In this document: positions 24,355 through 31,789 of the stretch, in pieces
Position numbering within the stretch: position 1 is the first letter of the stretch
Layout: the number at the start of each line of letters is the position of its first letter
Origin: Nostocales cyanobacterium LEGE 11386
Lineage (GTDB): Bacteria; Cyanobacteriota; Cyanobacteriia; Cyanobacteriales; Nostocaceae
DNA: 46,479 bases
Direction of reading: 5' to 3'
NCBI GenBank assembly: GCA_015207155.1
Contig: JADEXK010000048.1
Location: forward strand, 1-46,479
The notes under the pieces: generated by a model
What the model was told of the DNA's origin: nothing
The model's database searches: none
Seen by the model: the letters and a program-made list of their open reading frames with translations, nothing else
Program-made: the position numbers and the translations under genes

Positions 24355-24606
24355 TTACGTTGTCGCTTTGGTGTTCAAGATTTCTTTGACTTGCCAGCGC
24401 TTGGTTTTACTCAACGGTCTAGTTTCTTGAATCCGCACGCGATCGCCCACTTTGCATTTACTTTCTTCATCGTGAGCTTTATAGCGGCGGGTTTGAACTA
24501 CAATTTTGCCGTATTTAGGATGGGGGGCGCGGTTTTCCACAGCGACTACCACCGTTTTTTGCATTTTGTCGCTCACTACCAAGCCGACTCGTTCTTTGAT
24601 TGCCAT
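24355..24606 (-). CDS. rpsQ: 30S ribosomal protein S17
   Basis: An 83-residue S17 with an OB fold. KERVGLVVSDKMQKTVVVAV, HPKYGKIVVQTRRYKAHDEE and GDRVRIQETRPLSKTKRW are the family blocks. It lies six bases after rpmC. Confidence 0.97.
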   Translation of the reverse strand: MAIKERVGLVVSDKMQKTVVVAVENRAPHPKYGKIVVQTRRYKAHDEESKCKVGDRVRIQETRPLSKTKRWQVKEILNTKATT

Positions 24607-24612
24607 AATCTC

Positions 24613-24840
24613 CTATGATTCTTGTTTAGCCGGTTGATTTGCTACCCGTTTACGCTCAGTCTCTACAGTCAGCAACTGAGCTAGGCGATGTTTAGCATGG
24701 CGGAATTGGTGAGGTTTTTCCAGTTGTCTTGTGGCTTTTTGCAAGCGCAACTGAAACAGTTGTCTTTTAACAGCGACAATTTCCGCAGCCAGTTTCTCGT
24801 CACTTAATTCTCTAGCTTCTGAAATTTTGGGAAGAGGCAT
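24613..24840 (-). CDS. rpmC: 50S ribosomal protein L29
   Basis: A 75-residue L29, a two-helix protein next to the exit tunnel that helps dock trigger factor and SRP. ISEARELSDEKLAAEIVAVK and LFQLRLQKATRQLEKPHQFR identify it. The gaps to rplP and rpsQ are three and six bases, the tightest part of the cluster. Confidence 0.96.
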   Translation of the reverse strand: MPLPKISEARELSDEKLAAEIVAVKRQLFQLRLQKATRQLEKPHQFRHAKHRLAQLLTVETERKRVANQPAKQES

Positions 24841-24843
24841 AAC

Positions 24844-25269
24844 CTACTCCTGCTCCTGTGGTTGAGGACGCACAATAAACTTGGTTTTAATGGGCAGTTT
24901 ATTTGCAGCCAAGCGCATAGCTTCACGGGCGATTTCTTCGGAAACGCCAGCGATTTCAAACATAATGCGACCTGGTTTGACTACGGCTACCCAAAACTCT
25001 GGCGAACCTTTACCAGAACCCATCCGGGTTTCTGCGGGACGCATGGTTACTGGCTTATCGGGGAAAATCCGAATCCAGATTTTGCCACCCCGGCGAATAT
25101 AACGAGTCATGGCCCGCCGAGAGGCTTCAATTTGCCGGGAGGTAATCCAGGCTGGTTCTTGAGCTTGGAGAGCAAAATCACCGAAGTTAATGTTGCTGCC
25201 TCGGTGGGCTAGACCTTCCATCCGTCCGCGCTGTTGTTTGCGGAATTTAGTTCTTCTAGGACTTAACAT
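24844..25269 (-). CDS. rplP: 50S ribosomal protein L16
   Basis: A 141-residue L16, which organises the A-site tRNA region. MLSPRRTKFRKQQRGRMEGL, IRRGGKIWIRIFPDKPVTMR and the KGSPEFWVAVVKPGRIMFEI block are diagnostic. A 169-base inserted-looking segment separates it from rpsC upstream. Confidence 0.97.
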   Translation of the reverse strand: MLSPRRTKFRKQQRGRMEGLAHRGSNINFGDFALQAQEPAWITSRQIEASRRAMTRYIRRGGKIWIRIFPDKPVTMRPAETRMGSGKGSPEFWVAVVKPGRIMFEIAGVSEEIAREAMRLAANKLPIKTKFIVRPQPQEQE

Positions 25270-25438
25270 GACTAGGTACTATGTACTGGGTATCAGGTAT
25301 TGGGTATCGGGCATTGGGGAGGCAGTGCAGTCTTGGGGTCTCCCCCGCCGCAGGATGCGCGCAGCGCTGTAGTGGAGCAACTGCCGTCATTGGGCATTGT
25401 CAATTTCCTATGCCCGATGCACCATGCCCCATCTCCAT
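25270..25438. repeat. Nested inverted-repeat element between rpsC and rplP
   Basis: Outer arms ATCGGGCAT (25306-25314) and ATGCCCGAT (25410-25418) match perfectly. Inside them GGCAGT (25321-25326) pairs with ACTGCC (25380-25385), and GGGG-TCT-CCCC (25335-25345) forms a tight hairpin. The left part also holds GGTATTGGGTATC-like short repeats. The element looks like a small non-coding mobile or MITE-like sequence placed in the S10/spc transcript. Confidence 0.6.
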
Positions 25439-26194
25439 TTATCCTTCATTAGATCGGTCTTCAAATTGCTGGCGACGACGTTGTTGTTGACGGCGACGAG
25501 GTTCGCGATCGCGTGTTGTGGGTGGGGCGGGAGTTTCTTCCTGTCCAGGAATAATTTCTCCTTTAAACACCCATACTTTGATGCCTAAAATCCCGTAAAT
25601 CGTTTTGGCTGTGCAGTAAGCGTAGTCAATGTCAGCCCGTAAGGTATGTAGAGGTACTCTACCTTCGCGAGTCCACTCTGTCCGGGCGATTTCTGCACCG
25701 TTGAGTCGGCCGCTGACTTGAATTTTGATGCCTTGGACACCAGCACGTTGAGCGCGCTGAATGGCTTGCCGCACTACCCGCCGAAACGAAACACGTCGTT
25801 CCAATTGTTGAGCAATATATTCACCAATTAAGTAGGCATCAGCATCAACTCTTTGCACTTCGACTACGTTAATGCGAATTTGCCGATTGCTACCCAGCAG
25901 TTCTTGTAGTCCGGTGCGTAATGATTCAATCCCTTGCCCACCGCGACCTACTACTACACCGGGTCTAGCCGTGCGTACCTCTAGGTCAATTTGGTCAGCT
26001 TTGCGCTCAATCCGTACCTCGGAAATCCCGGCGTTGTTTTGAGCCAGTCTACCCAACTTTTGTTCTATGTATTGACGGAGTTTGTGGTCTTCTTGGAGAA
26101 GTTCTGGATAGCGATCAGGAACAGCAAACCAACGGGATTGATGCTCTTGTGTAATACCCAGGCGAAAACCAACTGGATGAATCTTCTGTCCCAC
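25439..26194 (-). CDS. rpsC: 30S ribosomal protein S3
   Basis: A 251-residue S3, part of the mRNA entry channel. MGQKIHPVGFRLGITQEHQS, the KH-domain region GVVVGRGGQGIESLRTGLQE and VSGRLNGAEIARTEWTREGR are diagnostic. The C-terminal 40 residues are an Arg/Gln-rich extension (PRRRQQQRRRQQFEDRSNEG) beyond the usual bacterial end. Confidence 0.97.
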   Translation of the reverse strand: MGQKIHPVGFRLGITQEHQSRWFAVPDRYPELLQEDHKLRQYIEQKLGRLAQNNAGISEVRIERKADQIDLEVRTARPGVVVGRGGQGIESLRTGLQELLGSNRQIRINVVEVQRVDADAYLIGEYIAQQLERRVSFRRVVRQAIQRAQRAGVQGIKIQVSGRLNGAEIARTEWTREGRVPLHTLRADIDYAYCTAKTIYGILGIKVWVFKGEIIPGQEETPAPPTTRDREPRRRQQQRRRQQFEDRSNEG

Positions 26195-26244
26195 AAATGC
26201 TTCCTCTAAAATTTCTGACTTTACGCAATTTTTGTGTCTGATAA

Positions 26245-26604
26245 TTATTCAGCAGAGGCGTCAGCAGCTACAGCTAAAGTGATATGACACGTCGGCTTGC
26301 GAATTTGGTAAGCTCGACCCTGCGCTCTTGGTTGAAACCGTTTTAGCACTGGACCTTGGTCGGCATATGCCTGAGTAATCACCAGTTGCGTCCGGTCTAA
26401 TCCAGCGTTATGCTCGGCATTAGCAGCTGCGCTTCTGAGCAGTTTTAATACTGGTTCACAAGCTCGATAAGGCATAAATTCCAGGATAATCAGCGCTTCT
26501 CGGTAGGAACGCCCCCGGATCTGATCGAGTACACGACGCACTTTATAAGGAGAAATGCGTATATAACGGGCGATCGCCTTCACTTCAGTAGTATCAATAG
26601 CCAT
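26245..26604 (-). CDS. rplV: 50S ribosomal protein L22
   Basis: A 119-residue L22 that lines the exit tunnel. RYIRISPYKVRRVLDQIRGR (about 13-32) and RFQPRAQGRAYQIRKPTCHI (the tunnel-reaching hairpin end) identify it. It lies 50 bases before rpsC. Confidence 0.97.
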   Translation of the reverse strand: MAIDTTEVKAIARYIRISPYKVRRVLDQIRGRSYREALIILEFMPYRACEPVLKLLRSAAANAEHNAGLDRTQLVITQAYADQGPVLKRFQPRAQGRAYQIRKPTCHITLAVAADASAE

Positions 26605-26661
26605 AATTTTCTTCTTTAGTCATTGATCATTAATCTTTAGCTGATGACTAATGACTAATCA

Positions 26662-26940
26662 CTATCTCCCTGCTTTTTTGTCACTCTTGCCATGACCTCT
26701 GTAGGTGCGTGTGGGAGCAAATTCTCCCAACTTATGACCTACCATTTGCTCATTTACAAAAACTGGAACGTGTTGGCGTCCGTTGTGTACAGCTATGGTA
26801 TGACCTACCATGAGGGGTAAAATTGTCGAGGCTCTTGACCAAGTTTTAATAACTTGTTTTTCGTTTTTAGCGTTCAGCTTTTCAATTTTGCTGAGCAAAT
26901 GATCAGCAACGAAAGGACCTTTTTTTAGAGAACGACCCAT
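26662..26940 (-). CDS. rpsS: 30S ribosomal protein S19
   Basis: A 92-residue S19. MGRSLKKGPFVADHLLSKIE, WSRASTILPLMVGHTIAVHN and GHKLGEFAPTRTYRGHGKSD are the family blocks. It follows rplB by 100 bases that contain a GATTTTG heptamer repeat. Confidence 0.97.
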   Translation of the reverse strand: MGRSLKKGPFVADHLLSKIEKLNAKNEKQVIKTWSRASTILPLMVGHTIAVHNGRQHVPVFVNEQMVGHKLGEFAPTRTYRGHGKSDKKAGR

Positions 26941-26945
26941 AGTTT

Positions 26946-26966
26946 GATTTTGGATTTTGGATTTTG
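26946..26966. repeat. GATTTTG heptamer repeat upstream of rpsS
   Basis: Three perfect GATTTTG units in the rplB-rpsS gap. An inverted version (CTAAAATCCCAAATTTAAAATC) follows at about 27012-27033, so the transcript could fold here. Confidence 0.8.
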
Positions 26967-27040
26967 ATTAATTTAGGTTGACAAATTTGGGATTTTATAA
27001 GTAACCCTAATCTAAAATCCCAAATTTAAAATCTCCAATT

Positions 27041-27904
27041 CTAAGACTGACGACCACCACGACCTCGTTTAGAAGATTTGCGGCGGCGACGCACAATCAA
27101 TTTGCTGCTGGCTTTCTTGGGTTTGCGTGTCTTCGCACCCAAGGTTGGTTTACCCCATGGTGTCACAGGTCCAGGTCTACCAATGGGTGCTCTACCTTCA
27201 CCACCACCATGGGGGTGGTCTACAGGGTTCATGACACTACCTCTGACTTTAGGACGGCGACCTTTCCAACGATTACGTCCAGCTTTACCTGCACTCAAGT
27301 TTCTGGCGTCGGTGTTACCTACTTGTCCAATGGTGGCGTAGCATTCCCGGCGAATCATCCGCACTTCTCCTGAAGGTAACTTGAGAGTTACATAATTACC
27401 TTCTTTTGCTACCACTTGGGCGCTAGCACCAGCAGCACGCACAATTTGACCACCTTTCCCCGGAGTCAATTCGACGTTGTGAACACTAGTACCTAAGGGG
27501 ATATTTGAAAGTGGCAAAGCATTGCCATCTTCAAAAGGAGCATCAGGCCCAGCAATAATTGTTGTTCCCACTTTTAAGCCATTGGGGTGAAGAATATAGC
27601 GCTTTTCGCCATCTTCATACAGCACAAGGGCAATTCGCGCATTGCGATTAGGATCGTATTCAATTGCTGTGATTTGGGCAGTAATATTACGCTTATCCCT
27701 TTTAAAGTCGATAATCCGGTAAAGTTTTTTATGTCCGCCACCCCGACGACGGCTGGTTATCCGCCCTTGATTATTACGACCTTTGGCACGATGTTTGTAC
27801 ATCGTTAAGGATTTTTCCGGCTCCGTTTTGGTAATTTCGGCAAAGTCGGAGATCGTTACTTGGCGAGTACTGGGGGTATAAGGGCGATAAGAACGAGTAC
27901 CCAT
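27041..27904 (-). CDS. rplB: 50S ribosomal protein L2
   Basis: A 287-residue L2, needed for subunit association and peptidyl-transferase centre integrity. RTSRRRGGGHKKLYRIIDFK-type text (GRITSRRRGGGHKKLYRIID), and the signature VMNPVDHPHGGGEGRAPIGR near residues 220-240 with the conserved histidine are visible. The C-terminus is very basic. Confidence 0.97.
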   Translation of the reverse strand: MGTRSYRPYTPSTRQVTISDFAEITKTEPEKSLTMYKHRAKGRNNQGRITSRRRGGGHKKLYRIIDFKRDKRNITAQITAIEYDPNRNARIALVLYEDGEKRYILHPNGLKVGTTIIAGPDAPFEDGNALPLSNIPLGTSVHNVELTPGKGGQIVRAAGASAQVVAKEGNYVTLKLPSGEVRMIRRECYATIGQVGNTDARNLSAGKAGRNRWKGRRPKVRGSVMNPVDHPHGGGEGRAPIGRPGPVTPWGKPTLGAKTRKPKKASSKLIVRRRRKSSKRGRGGRQS

Positions 27905-27983
27905 AGTTTTAAATTCAAAGTGCTGTTAGCGGTAGCGGGGCGTTTAGCCCGTGCTGAGTCCAGAAGCTGAAGTTATCAAGTAA

Positions 27984-28298
27984 CTAAAGCTCTGGGAAGA
28001 GAACTTGTCTAATCTTGTCTACGTCCCCAGGTGCAACGGTAACAATTGCTCGCTTGTATTGGGGCTTGTAACCAATAAATTTACCAACACGCCGCTTTTT
28101 GCGCGGTGGTAACATGGTATTAACTTGAACAACTTTGACTTGAAACAAGTCTTCAATTGCTGCTTTTATTTCCGGCTTACTGGCTTTTGGAGTTACTTCA
28201 AAAGTGTATTTGTTTTGCTCCATGAGGATGGTCGCCTTTTCAGTAACTATTGGGCGACGCACTAGGTCAGCAAGGTTACGGGGGTCAAAGTTAGGCAC
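27984..28298 (-). CDS. rplW: 50S ribosomal protein L23
   Basis: A 104-residue L23, the docking site for trigger factor and SRP at the exit tunnel. VRRPIVTEKATILMEQNKYT and the TMLPPRKKRRVGKFIGYKPQ loop identify it. It overlaps the end of rplD by eight bases. Confidence 0.97.
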   Translation of the reverse strand: MPNFDPRNLADLVRRPIVTEKATILMEQNKYTFEVTPKASKPEIKAAIEDLFQVKVVQVNTMLPPRKKRRVGKFIGYKPQYKRAIVTVAPGDVDKIRQVLFPEL

Positions 28299-28929
28299 TG
28301 TAGACCTCCTGAATTTTTTCTAGGGCTGATGCCGTAACTACAATTTTGTCAGCGTGTAGCAAGTCGTAAACATTCAGCTGGTCGGCTGCAATCAGCTTTA
28401 AATTTTCGATATTGCGGGCTGACAAATAAACGTTATCTGCGGTTACAATTTCCGACAAAATTAACAATGTCTTGTTTTCTGGTGCTGTTCCCCAACGAGC
28501 TAGCGCTGCTACTAATTCTTTGGTTTTGGGGCGCGATAGTTCGTTGCTAAATTCTTCTACCACAATCAAATCGTCAGCGCGACTAACCAATGCAGTTCGC
28601 AATGCTAAACGCCGTTCTTTGCGGTTTAATTTCAGGTTAAAGTCTCTGGGTTTCGGCCCAAAGATCACACCGCCACCACGCCACAGTGGTGAACGAATAG
28701 ACCCTGCACGAGCACGACCAGTACCTTTTTGCCGCCAAGGTTTGCGGCCACCACCTCGGACTTCGGAACGAGTTTTTGTGCTAGCGGTTCCTTGGCGAGC
28801 ATTGGTCATTTGTCTTACCAAAGCTCGATGCACAATATGAGACGCTGTTTCTGCTTTGGCAACTCGCAACTCGAACGTCGTTGCACCGACTTGTTCTCCT
28901 TGCCAATTTTTAACTATACTTTCAACCAT
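28291..28929 (-). CDS. rplD: 50S ribosomal protein L4
   Basis: A 212-residue L4 that reaches into the exit tunnel. The tunnel loop region is GGRKPWRQKGTGRARAGSIR (about residues 60-79), followed by GGVIFGPKPRDFNLKLNRKE. In E. coli L4 also represses its own operon by binding the leader; whether that occurs here is unknown. It lies 76 bases after rplC with a TAATGAC repeat between. Confidence 0.97.
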   Translation of the reverse strand: MVESIVKNWQGEQVGATTFELRVAKAETASHIVHRALVRQMTNARQGTASTKTRSEVRGGGRKPWRQKGTGRARAGSIRSPLWRGGGVIFGPKPRDFNLKLNRKERRLALRTALVSRADDLIVVEEFSNELSRPKTKELVAALARWGTAPENKTLLILSEIVTADNVYLSARNIENLKLIAADQLNVYDLLHADKIVVTASALEKIQEVYSA

Positions 28930-28978
28930 TTTTGTGTCCTTGTCATTTGTCTTTTGTCTTTCATCATTTGTCCTTAGC

Positions 28979-29006
28979 TAATGACTAATGACTAATGACT
29001 AATGAC
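28979..29006. repeat. TAATGAC heptamer repeat between rplC and rplD
   Basis: Four perfect TAATGAC units that run directly into the rplC stop codon (its last base is shared). A CAAAAGAC-like stretch lies beside it at about 28940-28970. Confidence 0.85.
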
Positions 29007-29641
29007 TACTTCCCAACTTGCTTGGCAGGCAGAATATTTACTAAGGACCCCGGTTTACCAGGAATGGCACCTTTAATTAGCAATAAGTTGCGTTCTGGGT
29101 CTACTCGCACCACAATTAACTTGCGAATTGTCACGCGGGTTCCACCTAAGCGTCCTGCCATCCGTTTACCTGGATAAACACGACCTGGGGTAGTACCAGC
29201 ACCAATGGAACCGGGCGCTCTGTGGTTTTTGGAACCATGTGACATGGGTCCACGACCAAAGTTGTTGCGTTTTTGGTTACCCGCAAAACCGCGACCGATA
29301 CTTGTACCGACTACATCTACAAGTTGACCTGCACTAAAAATATCTGCCTTAATTTCTTGACCTAAAGCATAGTCACTAGGAGTATCTGTGTGATACTCAT
29401 TTAAATGTCGCAACGCTGGGGCAGATGATTTTGCCAAGTGACCCAGCAGAGGTCTATTTAGAGCCTTTGGTTTGACTTCGCCATAACCGACTTGGATGGC
29501 GGCGTAACCGTCGGTCTGTTTTGTTTTAACTTGTGTAACGGTGCATGGACCCGCTTGCACAACGGTGACAGGAATCGATACTCCTGCATCGTCAAATACT
29601 TGAGTCATGCCCAGCTTGGTGCCGAGAATACCTACAGACAC
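29006..29641 (-). CDS. rplC: 50S ribosomal protein L3
   Basis: A 211-residue L3, first gene of the cluster here because rpsJ (S10) lies elsewhere in cyanobacteria. MSVGILGTKLGMTQVFDDAG, the central KRNNFGRGPMSHGSKNHRAP and GRVYPGKRMAGRLGGTRVTI are diagnostic; the central extension reaches the peptidyl-transferase centre. Upstream is an 891-base gap that could carry a long leader. Confidence 0.97.
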   Translation of the reverse strand: MSVGILGTKLGMTQVFDDAGVSIPVTVVQAGPCTVTQVKTKQTDGYAAIQVGYGEVKPKALNRPLLGHLAKSSAPALRHLNEYHTDTPSDYALGQEIKADIFSAGQLVDVVGTSIGRGFAGNQKRNNFGRGPMSHGSKNHRAPGSIGAGTTPGRVYPGKRMAGRLGGTRVTIRKLIVVRVDPERNLLLIKGAIPGKPGSLVNILPAKQVGK

Positions 29642-30532
29642 AGTTACTGGTTCTCCTTTATACTTGCTGGTGTGGGAATCGGATTCTAGAGGAGACTTTT
29701 ACACTTTTAGTGCCTCCGATTGAGGTTGGACGAGCCTCAGAATTTGGGAGCAACTGACGCCGTTCCATTTCTTTCGGGACATAAAGGTCGTGTACTCACT
29801 GCTTGGTGAATCCGTTTAATTTCACTCACTTGGTCACCAGAACAGCCATAAGTGTCTTCCTATTGGGAAGAAATAACTTCTGGATCAGGGCAATGCTTTA
29901 GAGCTTTGCTCTTTGTGCAGCAACGCTTTCGTCCGAGCAATTGCTTAGGCACTTTCTGGAGGCAGCGCTGTAGGTAGGTTTCCCGCCATGACATGCTACT
30001 GCCGTGTGTAGTGGGACTTAAGTGGTTTTTTACCACTCAGTATCCATTAACTAAGTCTGATGCAATATGTTGAAACCAACACTGCTGCTCAGTTTCTACT
30101 TCACTAAACACACTAACCTTAAACTATGGTTTAAGATTTTGCTTAGTTCTTCAGGACTACAGGAGTGAATGCAGCCTAGATATATTTGTGGACTTTGGTT
30201 ATTCAGTCGTAAGCTCTTAAGCTAAATTCAATTAGCCTCAAGGCTTTTCTAGTTTACCAGTCTCTGATAACTTTTAGCCAGATTAATACTCATGGAAATG
30301 AGTCACTGGCTTTGGGTGATCTGCCATCTGAAGAATAGCAGAAAAATATAGACTGATTTAGCCAATTGGTCACAATCTAACATCATAAACTATAAATTAA
30401 GGTTTGTCCATAATTCTGGCTAAGAGTTTTTACTTGGCACTTTCAAGATGGGCTTTCTTGACCAGATATTTCAATCTAATCTGGGTTCAGGGTCAATAAT
30501 AGAGATATCAAAGTGGGATAGAACGGAAATTT
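29642..30532. other. Long divergent intergenic region between rplC and ndhN
   Basis: An 891-base gap without an intact recognised gene. It contains several short perfect hairpins: GGAG..CACT/AGTG..CTCC at 29691-29717, TGAGG/CCTCA at 29721-29739, CTTCC/GGAAG at about 29856-29870, AGTGGT/ACCACT at 30021-30037, CTTAAAC/GTTTAAG at 30118-30135 and AGCCT/AGGCT at 30234-30245 followed by TTTT. It must hold the divergent promoters of the ribosomal cluster and of ndhN. An ORF-like remnant is at 29737-29994. Confidence 0.6.
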
Positions 30533-31021
30533 ATGGCACTAATTACCACTGGCAACGCTTTCATCCGCGATCTGGAAAAATTTGGTTCCCTTGGTGTTTA
30601 TGTACCTTTAGAAGGAGGTTTTGAAGGTCGATATCGACGCCGACTGCGTGCGGCTGGCTATGTTGCTCTTCATATGACTGCTAGGGGACTAGGCGACGTA
30701 GCGGCCTATCTTACAGGAGTTCATGGAGTCAGACCACCTCACCTTGGTAAAAAAAGTACTGGTAGTGGTGCGGCAGTAGGATATGTGTACTATGTACCAC
30801 CAATTGTCACATATCACTTAGAACAGCTACCACCAAAGTCTAAGGGGTTAGTGTTGTGGATGATTGAAGGAAATATTCTTTCCGATCAGGAAGTTGAGTT
30901 TTTAGCAACTTTGCCTAGCTGGGAACCACGAGTAAAAGTAGTGATTGAGAGGGGAGGCGATCGCGCTTTCCGTTGGCAACCGCTTAAAGACACATACTCT
31001 GCTAGTTATCAGGCTGTGTAA
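30533..31021 (+). CDS. ndhN: NAD(P)H-quinone oxidoreductase subunit N
   Basis: A 162-residue NdhN, a subunit of cyanobacterial and chloroplast NDH-1 in the ferredoxin-binding arm region that has no counterpart in E. coli complex I. MALITTGNAFIRDLEKFGSL, GGFEGRYRRRLRAAGYVALH and the middle YVYYVPPIVTYHLEQLPPKS identify it. The complex supports cyclic electron flow, respiration and CO2 uptake. It is transcribed divergently from rplC. Confidence 0.96.
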   Translation: MALITTGNAFIRDLEKFGSLGVYVPLEGGFEGRYRRRLRAAGYVALHMTARGLGDVAAYLTGVHGVRPPHLGKKSTGSGAAVGYVYYVPPIVTYHLEQLPPKSKGLVLWMIEGNILSDQEVEFLATLPSWEPRVKVVIERGGDRAFRWQPLKDTYSASYQAV

Positions 31022-31176
31022 TCAGTTAGCATGTGGGCGATCGCTACTACCAAAACTTACTTGAGGTGCGATCGCTCATATTGCGGACAATTACAGTTAA
31101 GAATCGGCATACTGTAAAAGGGAGAGCAGCTTAAACGACTCCCTACTTTCTCAAGCGTGAAGGTGATCAAGCGAAA

Positions 31177-31716
31177 ATGAGACGTAAATCTACTGGTAGA
31201 TCGGCTACTACTTCTAAATCCTCTGCTTTCCAATCTCCTTTATTTAACTTCTCGACCATCGCAATTTTGGCGGGGGTGCTGATTTTGGGAATTGGCATTG
31301 GTATTGCTTTTAGCTCTACCACCACTTTAACTCCATCCAATGTAGCTTCCCGTGAATTCATTGATACTAAAGCACCAAATCCGGAGATTTGCGTACAGTA
31401 TGGAGCTAGTGCAATGGTGATGGATGCTAGACTGTTCGTAACTCTCAACCCCTTTAATGTCTATGTTGCCCAACCAAGTATGCGTCCTGGGTGCGTTCTC
31501 CGCCAAAATAACTGGGCAATTTTAGAGCAACGCAAACTTGTATCATCGAGTCAGGTAAGAGAATGTAAAAATCGCCTGAACACTTTTGGCTTTACAGGTA
31601 ACTTAGAAAGCGAAAAACCTGATATTAGATGTATCTACCAGAATGAAGCAGCGCAAAACTTCTTCACGTCTCAACCAGGTGCAGTCTCACAACCTCAAGA
31701 AACAGATAGATTTTAG
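31177..31716 (+). CDS. DUF3172 membrane-anchored protein
   Basis: A 179-residue protein. The basic N-terminus (MRRKSTGRSATTSKSS) is followed by one membrane helix at about residues 25-46 (FSTIAILAGVLILGIGIGIA) and a soluble domain with VASREFIDTKAPNPEICVQY and NPFNVYVAQPSMRPGCVLRQ. This matches DUF3172, found in cyanobacteria and some plastid lineages. Three or four cysteines (PEIC, PGC, REC, DIRC) may form disulfides outside the membrane. Function unknown. It follows ndhN by 155 bases containing two HIP1 sites. Confidence 0.8.
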   Translation: MRRKSTGRSATTSKSSAFQSPLFNFSTIAILAGVLILGIGIGIAFSSTTTLTPSNVASREFIDTKAPNPEICVQYGASAMVMDARLFVTLNPFNVYVAQPSMRPGCVLRQNNWAILEQRKLVSSSQVRECKNRLNTFGFTGNLESEKPDIRCIYQNEAAQNFFTSQPGAVSQPQETDRF

Positions 31717-31765
31717 ATTTGGATGAAAAAGAAAAAGGGAATAGGGAGTAGTTTTCTTATTCAAA

Positions 31766-31783
31766 ACTCAGGAAGGAAGCACT
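31766..31783. repeat. Second copy of an 18-base repeat
   Basis: ACTCAGGAAGGAAGCACT, identical to 13286-13303. Each copy begins just past the stop codon of a minus-strand gene: the AMIN protein here and rpsI there. ACTCA/TGAGT at its borders can form a five-pair stem. Confidence 0.7.
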
Positions 31784-31789
31784 TTTGAG

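Noticed and set aside
29642..30532. Known structural RNAs (RNase P RNA, tmRNA, 6S, Yfr1) in the long rplC-ndhN gap
   Set aside because: None of the hallmark sequences, such as the Yfr1 ACTCCTCACAC core, was found there.
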